From: JAAXQD01 sp963790095
GTDB taxonomy: Bacteria > Desulfobacterota > Desulfobacteria > Desulfobacterales > UBA11574
Direction of reading: 5' to 3'
NCBI GenBank assembly: GCA_963790095.1
Contig: CAWBNO010000005.1
Span: forward strand, 1 to 64,000
Length of the DNA: 64,000 nt
In this document: positions 1-9,040 of the stretch, in pieces
How positions within the stretch are numbered: the stretch's first letter is position 1
Layout of the letters: every line of letters starts with the position of its first letter
Notes under the pieces: generated by a model
The model's input: the letters and a program-made list of their open reading frames with translations, nothing else
The model's database searches: none
Told to the model about the DNA's origin: nothing
Program-made: the position numbers and the translations under genes

Positions 1-721
1 AGGCGGCGGCACGATATACCCCCCTTCTCCCTCCTGGATCGGCTCCACGATGATGGCGGCCACCTCTTCGGGGGGGATGGTGGTTCGGAAAAGGGTATCT
101 TCAACCCATTGGACACATCCCAGTTCACACCCAGGATACCGAAGATTATAGGGGCACCGATAGCAATAGGCATAGGGGATATGCGTGATCCCCGGAACCA
201 AGGGGTTATAGTGTTTTTTCTGGATGGTCTTGCTGGCCGTAAGGGACAGTGCCCCCATGGTCCGGCCATGAAACGCCCCGTAAAAGGCCAGATTCAATTC
301 ACGCTGGGTATGCCACCGGGCCAGTTTGAATGCAGCCTCAACCGCTTCTGCGCCGGAGTTCCCAAAATAAACCTTTTTTCCGCCGTTTCCCGGAGTAAGG
401 CTCGAAAGCTTTTTTGCAAGGGCAATCTGGGCGCTGTAGCAGAAATCGGTCCCGGACATGTGCAGCAGGCGGTCGGCCTGATCTTTGATCGCCTTGACCA
501 CCCGGGGACTGACAGTGCCCCGTGGCGCAAACAGCGATGCCGGCGGTAAAATCCAGAAATATATTGCCGTCCACATCGTGGACCCAAAGGCCTTTGGCTT
601 TTTCAACCACCAGAGGATAATAACGCGTATAGGAGGGAGAGACGCAAGCCCGGTCCTCCTCGATCAGTTTGCGTGCTTTTGGACCGGGCAGGGGCTCCTG
701 GATCAGCGGTGATTTTATCAT
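1..721 (-). pseudogene. Class III aminotransferase (acetylornithine / 4-aminobutyrate type), partial, frame break
   Basis: PLP-dependent aminotransferase of fold type I, class III, which moves an amino group from a terminal or omega position to 2-oxoglutarate. The gene starts at an ATG 6 nt after a GGAGG and runs off the left edge. The N-terminus (IKSPLIQEPLPGPKAR) and the block FTAGIAVCATGH are typical. After a C/G run near 501-509 the frame changes; restoring one base gives RVVKAIKDQADRLLHMSGTD and then FYGAFHGRTMGALSLTASKT, so homology continues beyond the break. The PLP lysine lies outside the window. The break is either a one-base sequencing insertion or a real frameshift. The exact substrate cannot be told from this part. 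Confidence 0.8.
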
Positions 722-882
722 AATGCCTCCGGAAAAGAAAAATGTGCCGGCAGTCCAGGTGCTCTGATTGGGGTCATTAACAGAATTTCTCAGCATCATC
801 GAATCTTTTGAATCCAACCAGCGCCATCGAGAACTCCTGAAATATCCGGTCAGCCATGTCCTTGGTTTAAAGAATATGGGTG

Positions 883-1791
883 CTAACCTGTCGGACACAC
901 GGAGAGAACCGGACACGGTGTCTGACGTGCCACGCGATCCGTCGTGGATCCCACAAACAGTTTCTCCACAAGACCTTGTCCCCGCACTCCCAGAACAATC
1001 AAAGCGATGTCGTTTGCCTTGGCATAGCGGATCAGTTCCTCATGGGGATGACCCTTTAAAAGCACGGTTTGCGGGGTGCACCAGTTACGGGCTTCTTGGG
1101 GAACCATCTTTTAAGCCGATCTATTATCCGGATCTTCAGCTCATCATCAAGGTCTTTTTCATATTCCACGGACGTCTTGAGCCAGTTCACATATACAGAC
1201 GGTTCTTTCACGTGGACCAGGTGCAGTTCGGATTCAAATTCCTGGGCCAGGCTGAGTCCGTGTTGAAATGCCAGATTGGAATCCTCAGAAAAATCACACC
1301 CCACCAGGATTTTTGGAAAGTGTATGGTTTGATCCGAAAGGATATTTAAATTATGCTCCGGACCGCGAACGATCAGTAAGGGACAGTGAAGGGTGCGCAT
1401 GAGACGTTCGGTAACAGAACCGAGAACCAGTCGTTTGAGACCGGATCGGCCGTGGGTCAGCTGAATGGCCAGATCCGCACCCTTTTCCTCCCACGAGACG
1501 GGATATCTCATCGGCGGCATGACCGATGGTAACCAGGGGTTCCCATTCGATCTGAGCCTCGCCGATTAACTGTTTAAGTTGCTTATGCGCGTTACCAATG
1601 GCAAGGTCCTGCTGATCCATAAAGAATATGGGCCCATCTCCGTAGGTGATGCTGGTGGGAAAGTCGACCACGTGGCAGACATAAAGCTTGGCTCCGAACT
1701 CTTGGGCCAGAGCAATACCCCAAGAGATAGAATGGTTGGAAAAGTCTGAAATATCAGTGGCAAAAAAAACCTTTTTTATTTCAACTCTCAT
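883..1791 (-). pseudogene. Tandem universal stress protein (UspA x2), two frame breaks
   Basis: Two UspA domains in one polypeptide of about 300 residues. Domain 1 begins MRVEIKKVFFATDISDFS and ends with GLKRLVLGSVTERL. Domain 2 begins IHFPKILVGCDFSEDSN and ends GVRGQGLVEKLFVGSTTD, which fits the ATP-binding G-x2-G-x9-G-S/T pattern. Reading needs frame changes near 1500 and near 1090, and the parts then join without loss. A strong AAGGAGGG lies just before the ATG at 1791. UspA proteins are cytoplasmic stress and energy-status proteins, and tandem forms often bind ATP. The two breaks resemble those in neighbouring genes, so sequence error is as likely as decay. Confidence 0.8.
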
Positions 1792-2237
1792 GGTACAACC
1801 CTCCTTTCTTCAGTCCAAATTACTCATGAAGAATGTTGACAAATTTACACCCCAAATGTGGGAGAGCCGCAGATGTCTCCGGTGAAGTCGACTCCCGCGA
1901 ACTTACACCTCTATCACTTGCCAAATGGATGGAAACGGAATTGAAGCTCTCTGCAGCCCCGTTGAAAAGGTATTTGCGCCCAACAGAAAAACTCGACAGG
2001 TTTTGCGGGATAAACGTCCCGTCAACCCCCCTTAATGGTATCTTCGACAATCTAGCGATAGAATCCGCCGGCCCTGTCCAATCCCCGAAATTCAACGGGG
2101 CGAGCGTTGCAGTTTGAGCCACCCTGATGAGACCTTTTTAATCAATATAAGCTAAAGCCGTTCTCATGTCAAAGGGAACTCGTCCGGATTTCAGGGTTAA
2201 CGCAACGGCAAAACCCACCGGACTTACCCGCGGGAAT
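1792..2237. other. Intergenic stretch, no supported gene
   Basis: About 445 bases between the USP and CULT genes. Open frames occur on both strands, but none has a ribosome binding site, a recognisable domain or family-like composition. Nothing else is seen. Confidence 0.4.
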
Positions 2238-2663
2238 CTACCGGGTGAGGATGCGATCGAGGATCAATCCGTGAAAACTGTCCGCATCCGGCGAATCGAA
2301 CAACCATCCAAGATGCATCAAACACCGGACGCAAACCGCAATTCGCCAGCCATATCCCGGAAACCAGCTGAACTCATCCGAAGAAGGCCCCACATAACCG
2401 CACCCTTTGACAGTTCTAAAACACCCGATCTCAAAAACAATTCCATGGGGGTTGGCAAAGGTATGCTGGTGCGAGCCCTGGACGGTGATCCGTTCGGCAG
2501 GATGCGTTATGATATTAAGGCATTGACGGCAACGGACAAAGGCTTCGGGATCCAATTCGTCCTCTTCAGTCTCGTCTTCAACAAAACTTTCGATCATTTC
2601 AACGTCTTGTTTTTCTGGCGGAACACGAAAAAGATAAGACAAAGACAGATTAGAAGATATCAT
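2238..2663 (-). CDS. Single-domain CULT (cereblon thalidomide-binding domain-like) protein
   Basis: A 141-residue protein matching the CULT domain of cereblon and its bacterial single-domain relatives (for example Magnetospirillum MsCI4). Two CxxC pairs (C45/C48 and C111/C114) fit the structural zinc site. NPHGIVFE and SWFPGYGW are hallmark segments. The aromatic cage is complete: W100, W106, W120 and F122 have the same spacing as human CRBN W380, W386, W400 and F402. The start ATG follows AGAAGG at good distance. The first 40 residues are acidic and probably disordered. There is no Lon-like N-terminal domain, so it is not a full cereblon. The physiological ligand of bacterial CULT proteins is unsettled; uridine, cyclic imides and C-terminal cyclic imide degrons are known cage ligands. 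It is the only intact gene in a stretch of frame-broken ones. Confidence 0.85.
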   Translation of the reverse strand: MISSNLSLSYLFRVPPEKQDVEMIESFVEDETEEDELDPEAFVRCRQCLNIITHPAERITVQGSHQHTFANPHGIVFEIGCFRTVKGCGYVGPSSDEFSWFPGYGWRIAVCVRCLMHLGWLFDSPDADSFHGLILDRILTR

Positions 2664-3102
2664 TTTTTACCTTCTTTGAATCGGACATGTTTGGCAGATG
2701 AGAATGTTTTTAAGAGACCATTCCCATGGGTTATCCAATTTTAGGATAACATTGTTTCCAGGCAAATTTCAACATGGAGTTGAACTTTAAAGACGGGTTC
2801 ATGGATGCGTCTCCCCGTGCAACTTTATGCACCGCCGACAGAATCTTTCTTCTTGAACCCTCCAACCAAATGATCGGTCCATAAAGTCCTTGAAAATACT
2901 TCGATTCTATATTATTGTTCATTTAAATTTGAAGATTTCACTCGACAAGCCGCACTGAATGCATTCGCGATGCTTCTTTATAACTTGTTGTTTTAATTTT
3001 TCATGATGCCCTTGTGTTGGGTTCTGAATGAGGGTTTCGCGTTAAAACAACGACCCGAAATATCACATCTTCAATGGGAAAAAGACGGGAACTATTTAAA
3101 CG
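2664..3102. other. Intergenic stretch, no supported gene
   Basis: About 440 bases upstream of the CULT gene. A 63-codon minus-strand frame (2731-2922) has no ribosome binding site and no recognisable motif. I see no convincing gene or RNA. Confidence 0.4.
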
Positions 3103-3300
3103 ATGAACACACCGACAGTTGTGGTAGGGCTGCTGACGTTCTGGCTGGTGATGGGGCTGGGTTTTCTTTCTAAATACGTCAATGTTCGCAAAAAAGGAGG
3201 GAGTCGTTACGAAGCCTGGACTTCATATGAAGGACTGTTGTTTATCTTAAGTATCGCCGTCCCCCTGGCAATTATCATCCACAAATCCTTATCCCTTTGA
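3103..3300 (+). CDS. Small membrane protein, two transmembrane segments
   Basis: A 65-residue frame with two hydrophobic helices (about residues 6-24 and 46-62) joined by a basic, polar loop rich in Lys, Arg and Tyr. The pattern is typical of a small inner-membrane protein with the loop in the cytoplasm. A weak GGGAAC precedes the ATG. No family is recognised. It stands alone between the CULT gene and rmuC, which are on the opposite strand. The amphipathic and hydrophobic pattern favours a real gene, but there is no supporting homology. Confidence 0.45.
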   Translation: MNTPTVVVGLLTFWLVMGLGFLSKYVNVRKKGGSRYEAWTSYEGLLFILSIAVPLAIIIHKSLSL

Positions 3301-3332
3301 TTTTATAACCAAATACAAAAACCTGCGCCAAC

Positions 3333-4618
3333 TCACTCCATCGGCGTATCGTCTATGCCGGCGTTTGACAATTCAAGGATTTCAGTAGTCCCTTCAGCCG
3401 GGAGTTTCTCCACCCCACGCAACTTTCGCTCCATGGCTCGGGTTCGCACCTCGGTCTGGTCGATGGTATTAGAGGCTGTTTTCAACTGCCGCTTTACCCA
3501 TCCCCAAGACGTCCCCGAATCTTCCAAATTCCGTCTTTACGGCAGCCAGAACCTTCCAAACCTCACTGGACCGCTTCTCGATGGCCAATGTTCGAAAACC
3601 AACCCGCAGACTGTTCAAAATTGCCGACAGGGTGGTGGGTCCGGCAATCACGATTCGGTAATCCTGCTGAATCTTCTCCACCTGGCCCGGTTGCCGAAGG
3701 ACCTCTGCGTAAAGGCCTTCGGTGGGGAGAAACATGATGGCGAAATCGGTGGTTTTTGGCGGGTCGATATACTTATCGCGGATCTCTTTGGCTGAATTGT
3801 GTATGGAACGGATGAGGGCTGCAGTGGCTTTCTGCACACCGTCTGCGTCGGCTGCATCCGCGGACTCCACCAGTCTCAAGTAGTCTTCCTGGGGAAACTT
3901 CGAGTCGATGGGCATCCCGACACAAGATTCAGGTTCATCGTCATCCCCGGGAAGACGGATGGCGTATTCGACACTCTCCTGGGACCCGTCTTTGATATTC
4001 ACGTTCTTTCCGTATTGATCCGTTGTCAAGATTTGCTCCAAAAGGGCGCTGAGCTGGACTTCTCCCCCAGGTTCCACGCGCTTTCACATTCGTGAGCATC
4101 CGCTTTAGATCCCCCACCCCCGTGGCAAGATTCTGCATCTCACCCAGCCCGTGCTGAACCGCCTCAAGTCGCTCGCTCACCAGCTTGAAGGACTCGCCGA
4201 GCCGCTTTTCCAGGGTGCTTTGCAATTTTTCATCGACGGTTTCCCGCATCTGGTCGAGTTTCTTTTCATTACTCTCCTGAAGGTTCTTTAATTGTGTATC
4301 GATGGTCCTTCGAAGGGTCTCGAGCCCCGACGTATTCGACGCCGTCAGTTCCTGGATTCGCTGGGCAATGGATCCCAGTTGATCGCTTTGTGACTTGCGC
4401 ATTTCACCGATGGTCTTTACCAGGGTGTCCATCGAAGATTTCTGTCCCCCGGAGACTTCCTCCCTGAGATTTCTGGCGGCTTGAGCCGATTCTTCACGGG
4501 CAACGCGGAACTCCTCTCGAATTGCCTGTTCCACGTTGGAACTCCCGTTCGATTTCAACTTTTTCAGGGCCCAGATCAGCAGCAGGGCGCTGGCGGCCAG
4601 CAACACAAACGTGCCCAT
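3333..4618 (-). pseudogene. rmuC: RmuC family DNA recombination protein, two frame breaks
   Basis: RmuC proteins have an N-terminal membrane anchor, a long coiled coil and a C-terminal restriction-endonuclease-like domain, and limit recombination at inverted repeats. Here the anchor is FVLLAASALLLIWAL. A long helical region rich in E, K, Q and R follows, to about residue 180, then the family block VKARGTWG, which continues in another frame as EVQLSALLEQILTTDQYGKN. A second frame change near 3500 joins GDVLG to VKRQLKTASNTIDQ and the C-terminus. With both joins the protein is about 425 residues, the normal length. The breaks (near 4080 and 3500) could be sequence errors, since every segment is conserved. 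Confidence 0.85.
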
Positions 4619-4784
4619 ATGAAGATATCCGTCACCATATGGAACCCCCCTTATCGAAATTTATTCGCCAAGAGGAGCGGCTTGATATTTTTCTTTACGG
4701 GTCACTGCCGACAACGTCCGACCACCGGGCATTCAGAATACTTTATGACATATATAAAGCCGTCTCTGTAAAGTTTCTCGGGAA

Positions 4785-5272
4785 TCACCCCTGGGGACGA
4801 ACGGAAAATGGAAAGATGAAACAAAAACGTGAGCAGCAGCATTCCTGGTCGCTCTGGATCATATTGTCGAGCTTTTTTAACGAGGACCTCAGCGCCTCAC
4901 TTTCTATGCTGAACGCGACACCCACGCCATCCGGGTGAATCCGAACGATTTCACCCTTGATCTTAAAAGGTTTTTGATAATGCGGAGACATGGAGGTCAT
5001 TAACGTTTTTTGACCCTTCGAAAAGGTTTTGGTGGTTTTGATGAACACGCCCCGTTCGCTGATGTTTTGATAAAGTCCCGATAATATCGATCCGCTACGT
5101 TATAATCGATTGTAGTCCGGAAATCTTTTCGACGATACGATCTCCGTTCCTTTGTTGTCTTTCTTCGAGTTCATTTAAAAGCCGCGCATTTCTGATTCGG
5201 ACGTTCTGTCGATTATTTCAAATAGAAAGGCCCGGACTTCAACTCGCCCCAGTTGGATGTCCTTTTTCCCAT
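4785..5272 (-). pseudogene. PilZ-domain protein, several frame breaks
   Basis: An ATG at 5272 follows GGAGG at 8 nt. Stitched across frames, the protein reads a short N-terminus, a helical segment (NELEERQQRNGDR), then RKDFRTTIDYNVADRYYRDF and GVFIKTTKTFSKGQ, and ends with IKGEIVRIHPDGVGVAFS. This is the order of a PilZ domain: an RxxxR-type start, a D-[FL]-S-x-x-G-like turn, a beta barrel and a G-I/V-G-V-x-F end. The canonical c-di-GMP RxxxR is degenerate (RKDFR). At least three frame changes are needed over about 160 codons. The intact protein at 7334-7732 has the same architecture, so the two are probably paralogues. Confidence 0.7.
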
Positions 5273-5748
5273 GGTGGAAATCCTCCAAAGCGACAGGACG
5301 TTGATGATTATTTATTTAGTTTCCATCCCATGATGGCCCTTTTTGCCCCGATCCACGTTCTCCACCAACTGCGGCTGCGGGCGTACAGGTGATTCTAGCC
5401 GGAAGCCCCTTGCCAGCCCCGTGAAATGCGGAGCCTTCTAACTGGGCGAGCATTGATCCGGACGAAATTGCCTCATTATAAAATGAAAACGCAACGTGAC
5501 TATTTAACAATTTTTAATTTATGCGTTTCTTTTAATCTTTCCCACAGCTTTTCTATGATCACAAAGGTTGCCTTGCTTTAGTTGAGATCATCGTTTCCGA
5601 ACAGCGATACAGGATTTGATCAGGTCTCTATTCGCTCCTTTTTGAAACAACCGATCCGAATAAAAATTCTGAACGTTACGCCGAGGGTTCCATATCCTCT
5701 CTTCTGAGGTTCGCTAATTTTACCCGGTCTTTCGACGCACTTCTAAAA
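5273..5748. other. Intergenic stretch, no supported gene
   Basis: About 475 bases with no convincing reading frame. Short minus-strand pieces look protein-like (for example EKLWERLKETHK) but cannot be joined into a known family, so this may be further decayed coding sequence. Confidence 0.35.
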
Positions 5749-6308
5749 TTATTTGATCAACAGCTCGTTCACGGTTTTGGGTATGTCAAAGGGTTTGCCG
5801 GAGGATCCTGCAGGGGAATCATGGACAAGTTGAGGATCCGAGTCGGCATTCATAGACCCAATGATTTTGCACTCTCAACGATAAGGTTGTGTGATTCCCC
5901 ACATCAGGATTTGCAGCGGCATCGGATCCGGTCACATACAGCACATCGATGCGCCGCAATTGAATCCAATCATGAACAAGGGAGGCGGCCTCAATAGAAT
6001 TTGTTATATCGAGATCGATACCGACAGGTGATGCCTGTGTTTTAAGGTCATTTTTCTGGAAAAATCGAGATTCCGGTGGGTTTTCCGCATGAAATTATCA
6101 GGGTGCCTTCGGATCGATCACATTCTGTCAATACATTCAGAATCATTGTGGCAGGCATTTCTTGGAGTCTGTACTTTGCTGGTAGCACGGCGGTTCAGTC
6201 GGTCTTTTTTGTAGACCCAACCCTCCATGGGAAACTCCCGTCTAATGGCTCCATGGAGGGCCGCCAGCTCTGCTTCGGTTTGTCCGCTGGATATGATTTC
6301 TTAAGCAT
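5749..6308 (-). pseudogene. Putative molybdenum carrier-like (YpsA/SLOG-type) protein, frame-broken
   Basis: No single frame is open, but three minus-strand frames join into a plausible 186-codon protein of the putative molybdenum carrier family, a Rossmann-like fold related to SLOG/YpsA. The start reads MLKK, then IISSGQTEAELAALHGAIRR (family: SGGQTGADRAALD), EGWVYKKDR (family: GGWCPKGR), then SEGTLIISCGKPTG (family: SDGTLI...GPLTGG) and RRIDVLYVTGSDAAANPD (family: IGVLNVAGPRAS..P). The first break sits in an A run right after the start, where one missing A restores the frame. Others fall near 6058 and near 5885. The residues GGQTG and GGT are partly lost, so true divergence adds to the indels. 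The assignment rests on remembered family motifs. Confidence 0.55.
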
Positions 6309-6539
6309 AGTCTCGTTTTTTGATCGATGGCTCTGCGCTTTCTCCAAATCCATTGCAAATCCCGGGGTGTTTTTGGAGCGGATATCTTGTCCGGCAGTGA
6401 ACGATTTTGGCACAACAACCTATCAATATTAAAATTTTTTCTTGAAATCAATCAAAAAAGCCAGAAGATACCAGGAAGCTTGAATTCTCGGAATACAAAA
6501 GTGCCAACACCCATTGGGAATCGTTTTTGATGAAGAGAA

Positions 6540-6654
6540 AACCCCCGGAAAGGGTTGCGTTTTCCGGGGGCATCACAGAGGATTGAAAGGAGAATGGAAT
6601 GGCAACATTCCATAAGTGGTTTTTACCTTACATCTGCAAAATATGGCATGTCAA
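6540..6654 (-). ncRNA. Predicted small RNA unit with own promoter and terminator
   Basis: On the minus strand a TTGACA (6649-6654) and a TAAGGT (6625-6630), 18 nt apart, lie upstream of about 78 transcribed bases ending in a 10-bp G/C hairpin (6542-6570) followed by TTTTC. Between them are a 6-bp hairpin (GGAATG/CATTCC) and a single-stranded CU-rich stretch (TTCTCCTTTC) that resembles an anti-Shine-Dalgarno seed. Hairpin, CU-rich seed, terminator is the usual order in trans-acting bacterial sRNAs. Expression is not shown by sequence alone. Confidence 0.45.
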
Positions 6655-6721
6655 GAAGTTTATTTAAAAAATAAATTTTATTCAGTGTCTGAAGCATGTT
6701 TATAGGCTGTGCCGGCAGAAA

Positions 6722-6951
6722 AATCCCGGGTCCCATCAGTGGGAGGCCACATTTTCTCGCACCAGTGATCCCTTTGCGACCCAGGCGAGGGATTGAGTGT
6801 AACACCGGAACGCCTCCGGCAGGCGTATCCGGAGCAAGAAACAGGGGTCATTCATACGGGCATTGCCCCCCGATCACAGGGAATCGGCGGGGCGCTTGAA
6901 CGACACGCATTCTATAAATTCAACATACAATGCCACAATGTGGCAAGTCAA
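6722..6951 (-). ncRNA. Predicted small transcript, copy A of the GTGCGAG element
   Basis: A minus-strand promoter (TTGACT 6946-6951; TATGTT 6922-6927) has the perfect palindrome TGCCACAATGTGGCA in its spacer. About 195 bases on, a stem (6725-6732 with 6778-6785) followed by ATTTTTC could end transcription. The loop of this stem carries GTGCGAGAAAATGTGGCCTC, a motif shared with copies B (12627-12685) and C (13305-13363). No ribosome binding site or sensible reading frame is present. Confidence 0.4.
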
Positions 6952-6993
6952 GGTGATTTGTTGATCCGGATAATGGAAGGGGCGCGGGAATCG

Positions 6994-7135
6994 AAAAAAA
7001 TGCCCCTGGAGAAAGGCGGGCTCCAGGGGCTCGTGCGAGGGATGTAACGCCCCAATGAAAATCGCCATCAGGCAGACGGCAGATTTCATCAACGGTATTT
7101 ATTAAAATTTAACCGTTTAAACCCGACCTTGTCAA
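6994..7135 (-). ncRNA. Predicted small transcript ending in a strong terminator
   Basis: Minus-strand TTGACA (7130-7135) and TAAATT (7106-7111) with an 18-nt spacer, about 75 bases, then a perfect 10-bp hairpin GCCCCTGGAG/CTCCAGGGGC (7002-7030) and a T7 run. The bases before the hairpin (TTACATCCCTCGCAC) are the complement of the GTGCGAG motif found in copies A-C. A hydrophobic frame starting MKSAVCLMAIFIGA lies inside, but has no Shine-Dalgarno sequence. Confidence 0.4.
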
Positions 7136-7333
7136 CCCAGATTTATAAAGTACAAAAAGGGGAAAAAAACTACGCATTGTTCCCTGCAAGACCGCCTCTC
7201 GACCCAAAGAATGGACCATGGGAGAGGAAATATTTACAGGGGTATCAGGAATGCCGTTTTCATTTTTGCACAAAGTCTTTGAAAAGTTCTTGGTTGACGA
7301 ACAGGGTATGGGTTGGACAGGTGCGGGGATGAA

Positions 7334-7732
7334 TTAAATATCAGTTAAAACCTCATCGAATTGCACCGCGATTCCCCTTGTATTTACCCTGACAATTTTT
7401 CCAGTGATTTTTATGGGATCGTCTGCACCGGAGAGAGAAAAAGTCATTGAAAGCCCTTCTCCGACAAAAAAAGGAATTTGAGTTTCGATAAATAGTCCCC
7501 CAACGCTTAAATTTTGAATGAAATCGTTCAAAGCGCGTCTGTTGGCTGAACATTCGGCCCAGATAAAAGTTTGTTTTCTAGGATATTTTCTCTTTTCCTT
7601 AAACTTGGATCGCCGCCATTTCTCCAACCTGTCCAGAAGGTTCCGCTGTTGTTTTTCTGACAAATCAGCAATGATTTTCAATATTCGATCGTATACTTCT
7701 TCACTGCTAAATTTATTGGAATTGTTTGTCAT
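7334..7732 (-). CDS. PilZ-domain protein
   Basis: A 132-residue cytoplasmic protein: an N-terminal helical part (about 1-45, EKQQRNLLDRLEKWRR) followed by a PilZ beta-barrel. The motif RKYPRK approximates the RxxxR c-di-GMP motif, NLSVGGLFIET the D/NxSxxG motif, and GKIVRVNTRGIAVQF the closing strands. PilZ proteins bind c-di-GMP and act on motility, polysaccharide or regulatory partners; here the first motif is imperfect, so nucleotide binding is uncertain. It is the intact relative of the broken PilZ gene at 4785-5272. Convergent or divergent partner genes are absent, so the target cannot be inferred. Confidence 0.75.
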   Translation of the reverse strand: MTNNSNKFSSEEVYDRILKIIADLSEKQQRNLLDRLEKWRRSKFKEKRKYPRKQTFIWAECSANRRALNDFIQNLSVGGLFIETQIPFFVGEGLSMTFSLSGADDPIKITGKIVRVNTRGIAVQFDEVLTDI

Positions 7733-8046
7733 CGGCTTTTTTTTCTATTTTTTTTAAGGCCACATCAAACGGCATCCAACAGCTTCGGATCCAAAATGGA
7801 TGCGGTTTTCATAGCGGTGATACTTCGACGTTTTCAACACGTTTGCCAGTGCGTCGATCCATATTTTTGAATTTTTAGTAACCATGTTTTTTTCATATTA
7901 AAACAATCGACATTAATCAAGAAATATATCTTTCCACAGAAGTATATCGTGGATATTAAGGAGATATATCATATTCACCCATCCAGCCCCTGGGACGAAC
8001 TTGTGTGGGAACGGCACGCCTTACCATGAATCCCCAAAAAACAAAA
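7733..8046. other. Intergenic stretch upstream of a PilZ gene
   Basis: AT-rich DNA without a supported gene. It precedes the tRNA-fragment repeat at 8084-8146. Confidence 0.35.
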
Positions 8047-8080
8047 AAGGGTTTGGCAACACGATGTTTGCTAAACCCTT
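8047..8080 (-). terminator. Rho-independent terminator next to tRNA-Leu fragment
   Basis: An 11-bp stem (GGGTTTGGCAA with TTGCTAAACCC, one wobble) followed on the minus strand by a T6 run. It lies where the terminator of the original tRNA-Leu would lie, supporting the idea that 8084-8146 is the displaced ancestral tRNA 3' end. Confidence 0.6.
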
Positions 8081-8083
8081 GTC

Positions 8084-8146
8084 ATTTCCTTGGTGCCGGA
8101 GGTCGGAATCAAACCGACATGGGGTTGCCCCCGCGGGATTTTGAGT
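8084..8146. repeat. Left attachment-site repeat (tRNA-Leu 3' fragment)
   Basis: A 63-bp copy of the 3' part of tRNA-Leu(CAA) in the same orientation as 14038-14100, with two mismatches. It covers the anticodon arm's 3' side, variable arm, T arm, acceptor 3' strand and CCA, and then diverges. It lacks the tRNA 5' half. This is the usual footprint of tyrosine-recombinase integration into a tRNA 3' end. Confidence 0.75.
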
Positions 8147-8432
8147 ACCATAATGCGGAGATCTTTATCAATATAAAGATCAACTATTTGAGGCTTTTCT
8201 ATTAAAATCGACGATTTGCCGGCACACAGATATTGGTAGGACTGTGGCCGGACTTTGGCCGGAGATAAACTTTTATGACAATTTTATGACAAGTGGTTAA
8301 TGGATTTCAACACCACTTTGATACACCTGGGTTCACCGATTTTTGCACCACACTAGACCCATAAGAGGTATTATACGAATGGTGTTTTGTATCCATTAAT
8401 TGCTTGTCAACCTGTCAACCGGAGAGTCAACT

Positions 8433-8564
8433 ATGCGACCACCAAAAATTAATGATCACAAACTGTTACGATTAATTGATAACCAGGGAATGAATCAGAC
8501 CAAGGCGGCCAAAGAGCTTGGGGGGATTATTGAGGCCGCAGACGACCATTCTATTTGTCAATGA
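8433..8564 (+). pseudogene. Truncated helix-turn-helix regulator fragment
   Basis: A 43-codon frame beginning MRPPKINDHKLLRLID and containing MNQTKAAKELGG, the first helices of a helix-turn-helix of the kind that reads ..TQ.EAAKELGVS... The recognition helix is missing: after GG the sequence runs into unrelated residues and a stop, and overlaps the 3' end of the opposite-strand PilZ gene. GGAGAG lies 8 nt before the ATG. It appears to be the surviving N-terminus of a small DNA-binding protein cut by a rearrangement. Confidence 0.4.
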
Positions 8565-8919
8565 TTTTCAGATCGATAAGAGAATGACCTTTAAAACGAT
8601 CATAACTATTTTTGGATGTGATCTGGGTTTTTAAAAGTTTGGTGGGACCTGAAGATCTTGTCGGATTGTATTCCATGTCCAATATATCCCCTTCATTCAA
8701 TCGTCTGAACACGGTGGAATCTTGTTTTACCAGAATGCATAGTCCGTTACTTGAAATATCTCGCAATTTGAACAGATAAGTCGGATCCATCTTACTTAAG
8801 GAGAACTGTACGCTGTAATACTTGTCCAAAATGGTGCTTGATTCATCTTTATTTCCGGCATAGCTCTTCGTAGCCGGTTTTTCTTCTATTGTTTCAAATG
8901 TTGATACCAAGCTAAACAT
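8551..8919 (-). CDS. PilZ-like domain protein
   Basis: A 122-residue protein (ATG at 8919). After a variable N-terminus of about 35 residues comes a PilZ-like barrel: YYSVQFSLSK, then LRDISSNGLCILV (the D-x-S-x-x-G turn), GDILDMEYNP and the final HSLIDLKIID. The Arg-rich c-di-GMP motif is absent, as in non-binding or YcgR-C-like PilZ domains. Its start codon overlaps the end of the 42-residue membrane protein gene (8912-9040), so the two are translationally coupled, suggesting that the small protein anchors or partners it. Confidence 0.6.
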   Translation of the reverse strand: MFSLVSTFETIEEKPATKSYAGNKDESSTILDKYYSVQFSLSKMDPTYLFKLRDISSNGLCILVKQDSTVFRRLNEGDILDMEYNPTRSSGPTKLLKTQITSKNSYDRFKGHSLIDLKIIDK

Positions 8920-9040
8920 CTTCAATATCCGGCAATTCGTTCTTTTGAAATAAAATAAATAAGCTACCTAAAAAAACACACAGACAGAAAATGGCCGCTA
9001 TAACTGAAACGAAAAACATTATATTAAAAATTACTTCCAT
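8912..9040 (-). CDS. 42-residue single-pass membrane protein coupled to PilZ gene
   Basis: A short gene with GAGG about 10 nt before the ATG. The protein is one long hydrophobic helix (FFVSVIAAIFCLCVFLGSLF) followed by a charged tail (QKNELPDIEDV). Its stop codon lies 8 bases inside the following PilZ-like gene, whose ATG sits within this gene's last codons. Such overlap usually means co-translation. No family is recognised; the topology suggests a cytoplasmic acidic tail. Confidence 0.5.
   Translation of the reverse strand: MEVIFNIMFFVSVIAAIFCLCVFLGSLFILFQKNELPDIEDV

Noticed and set aside
8084..8146. A second functional tRNA-Leu
   Set aside because: Only the 3' part is present and the 5' acceptor strand, D arm and half of the anticodon arm are replaced by unrelated sequence.
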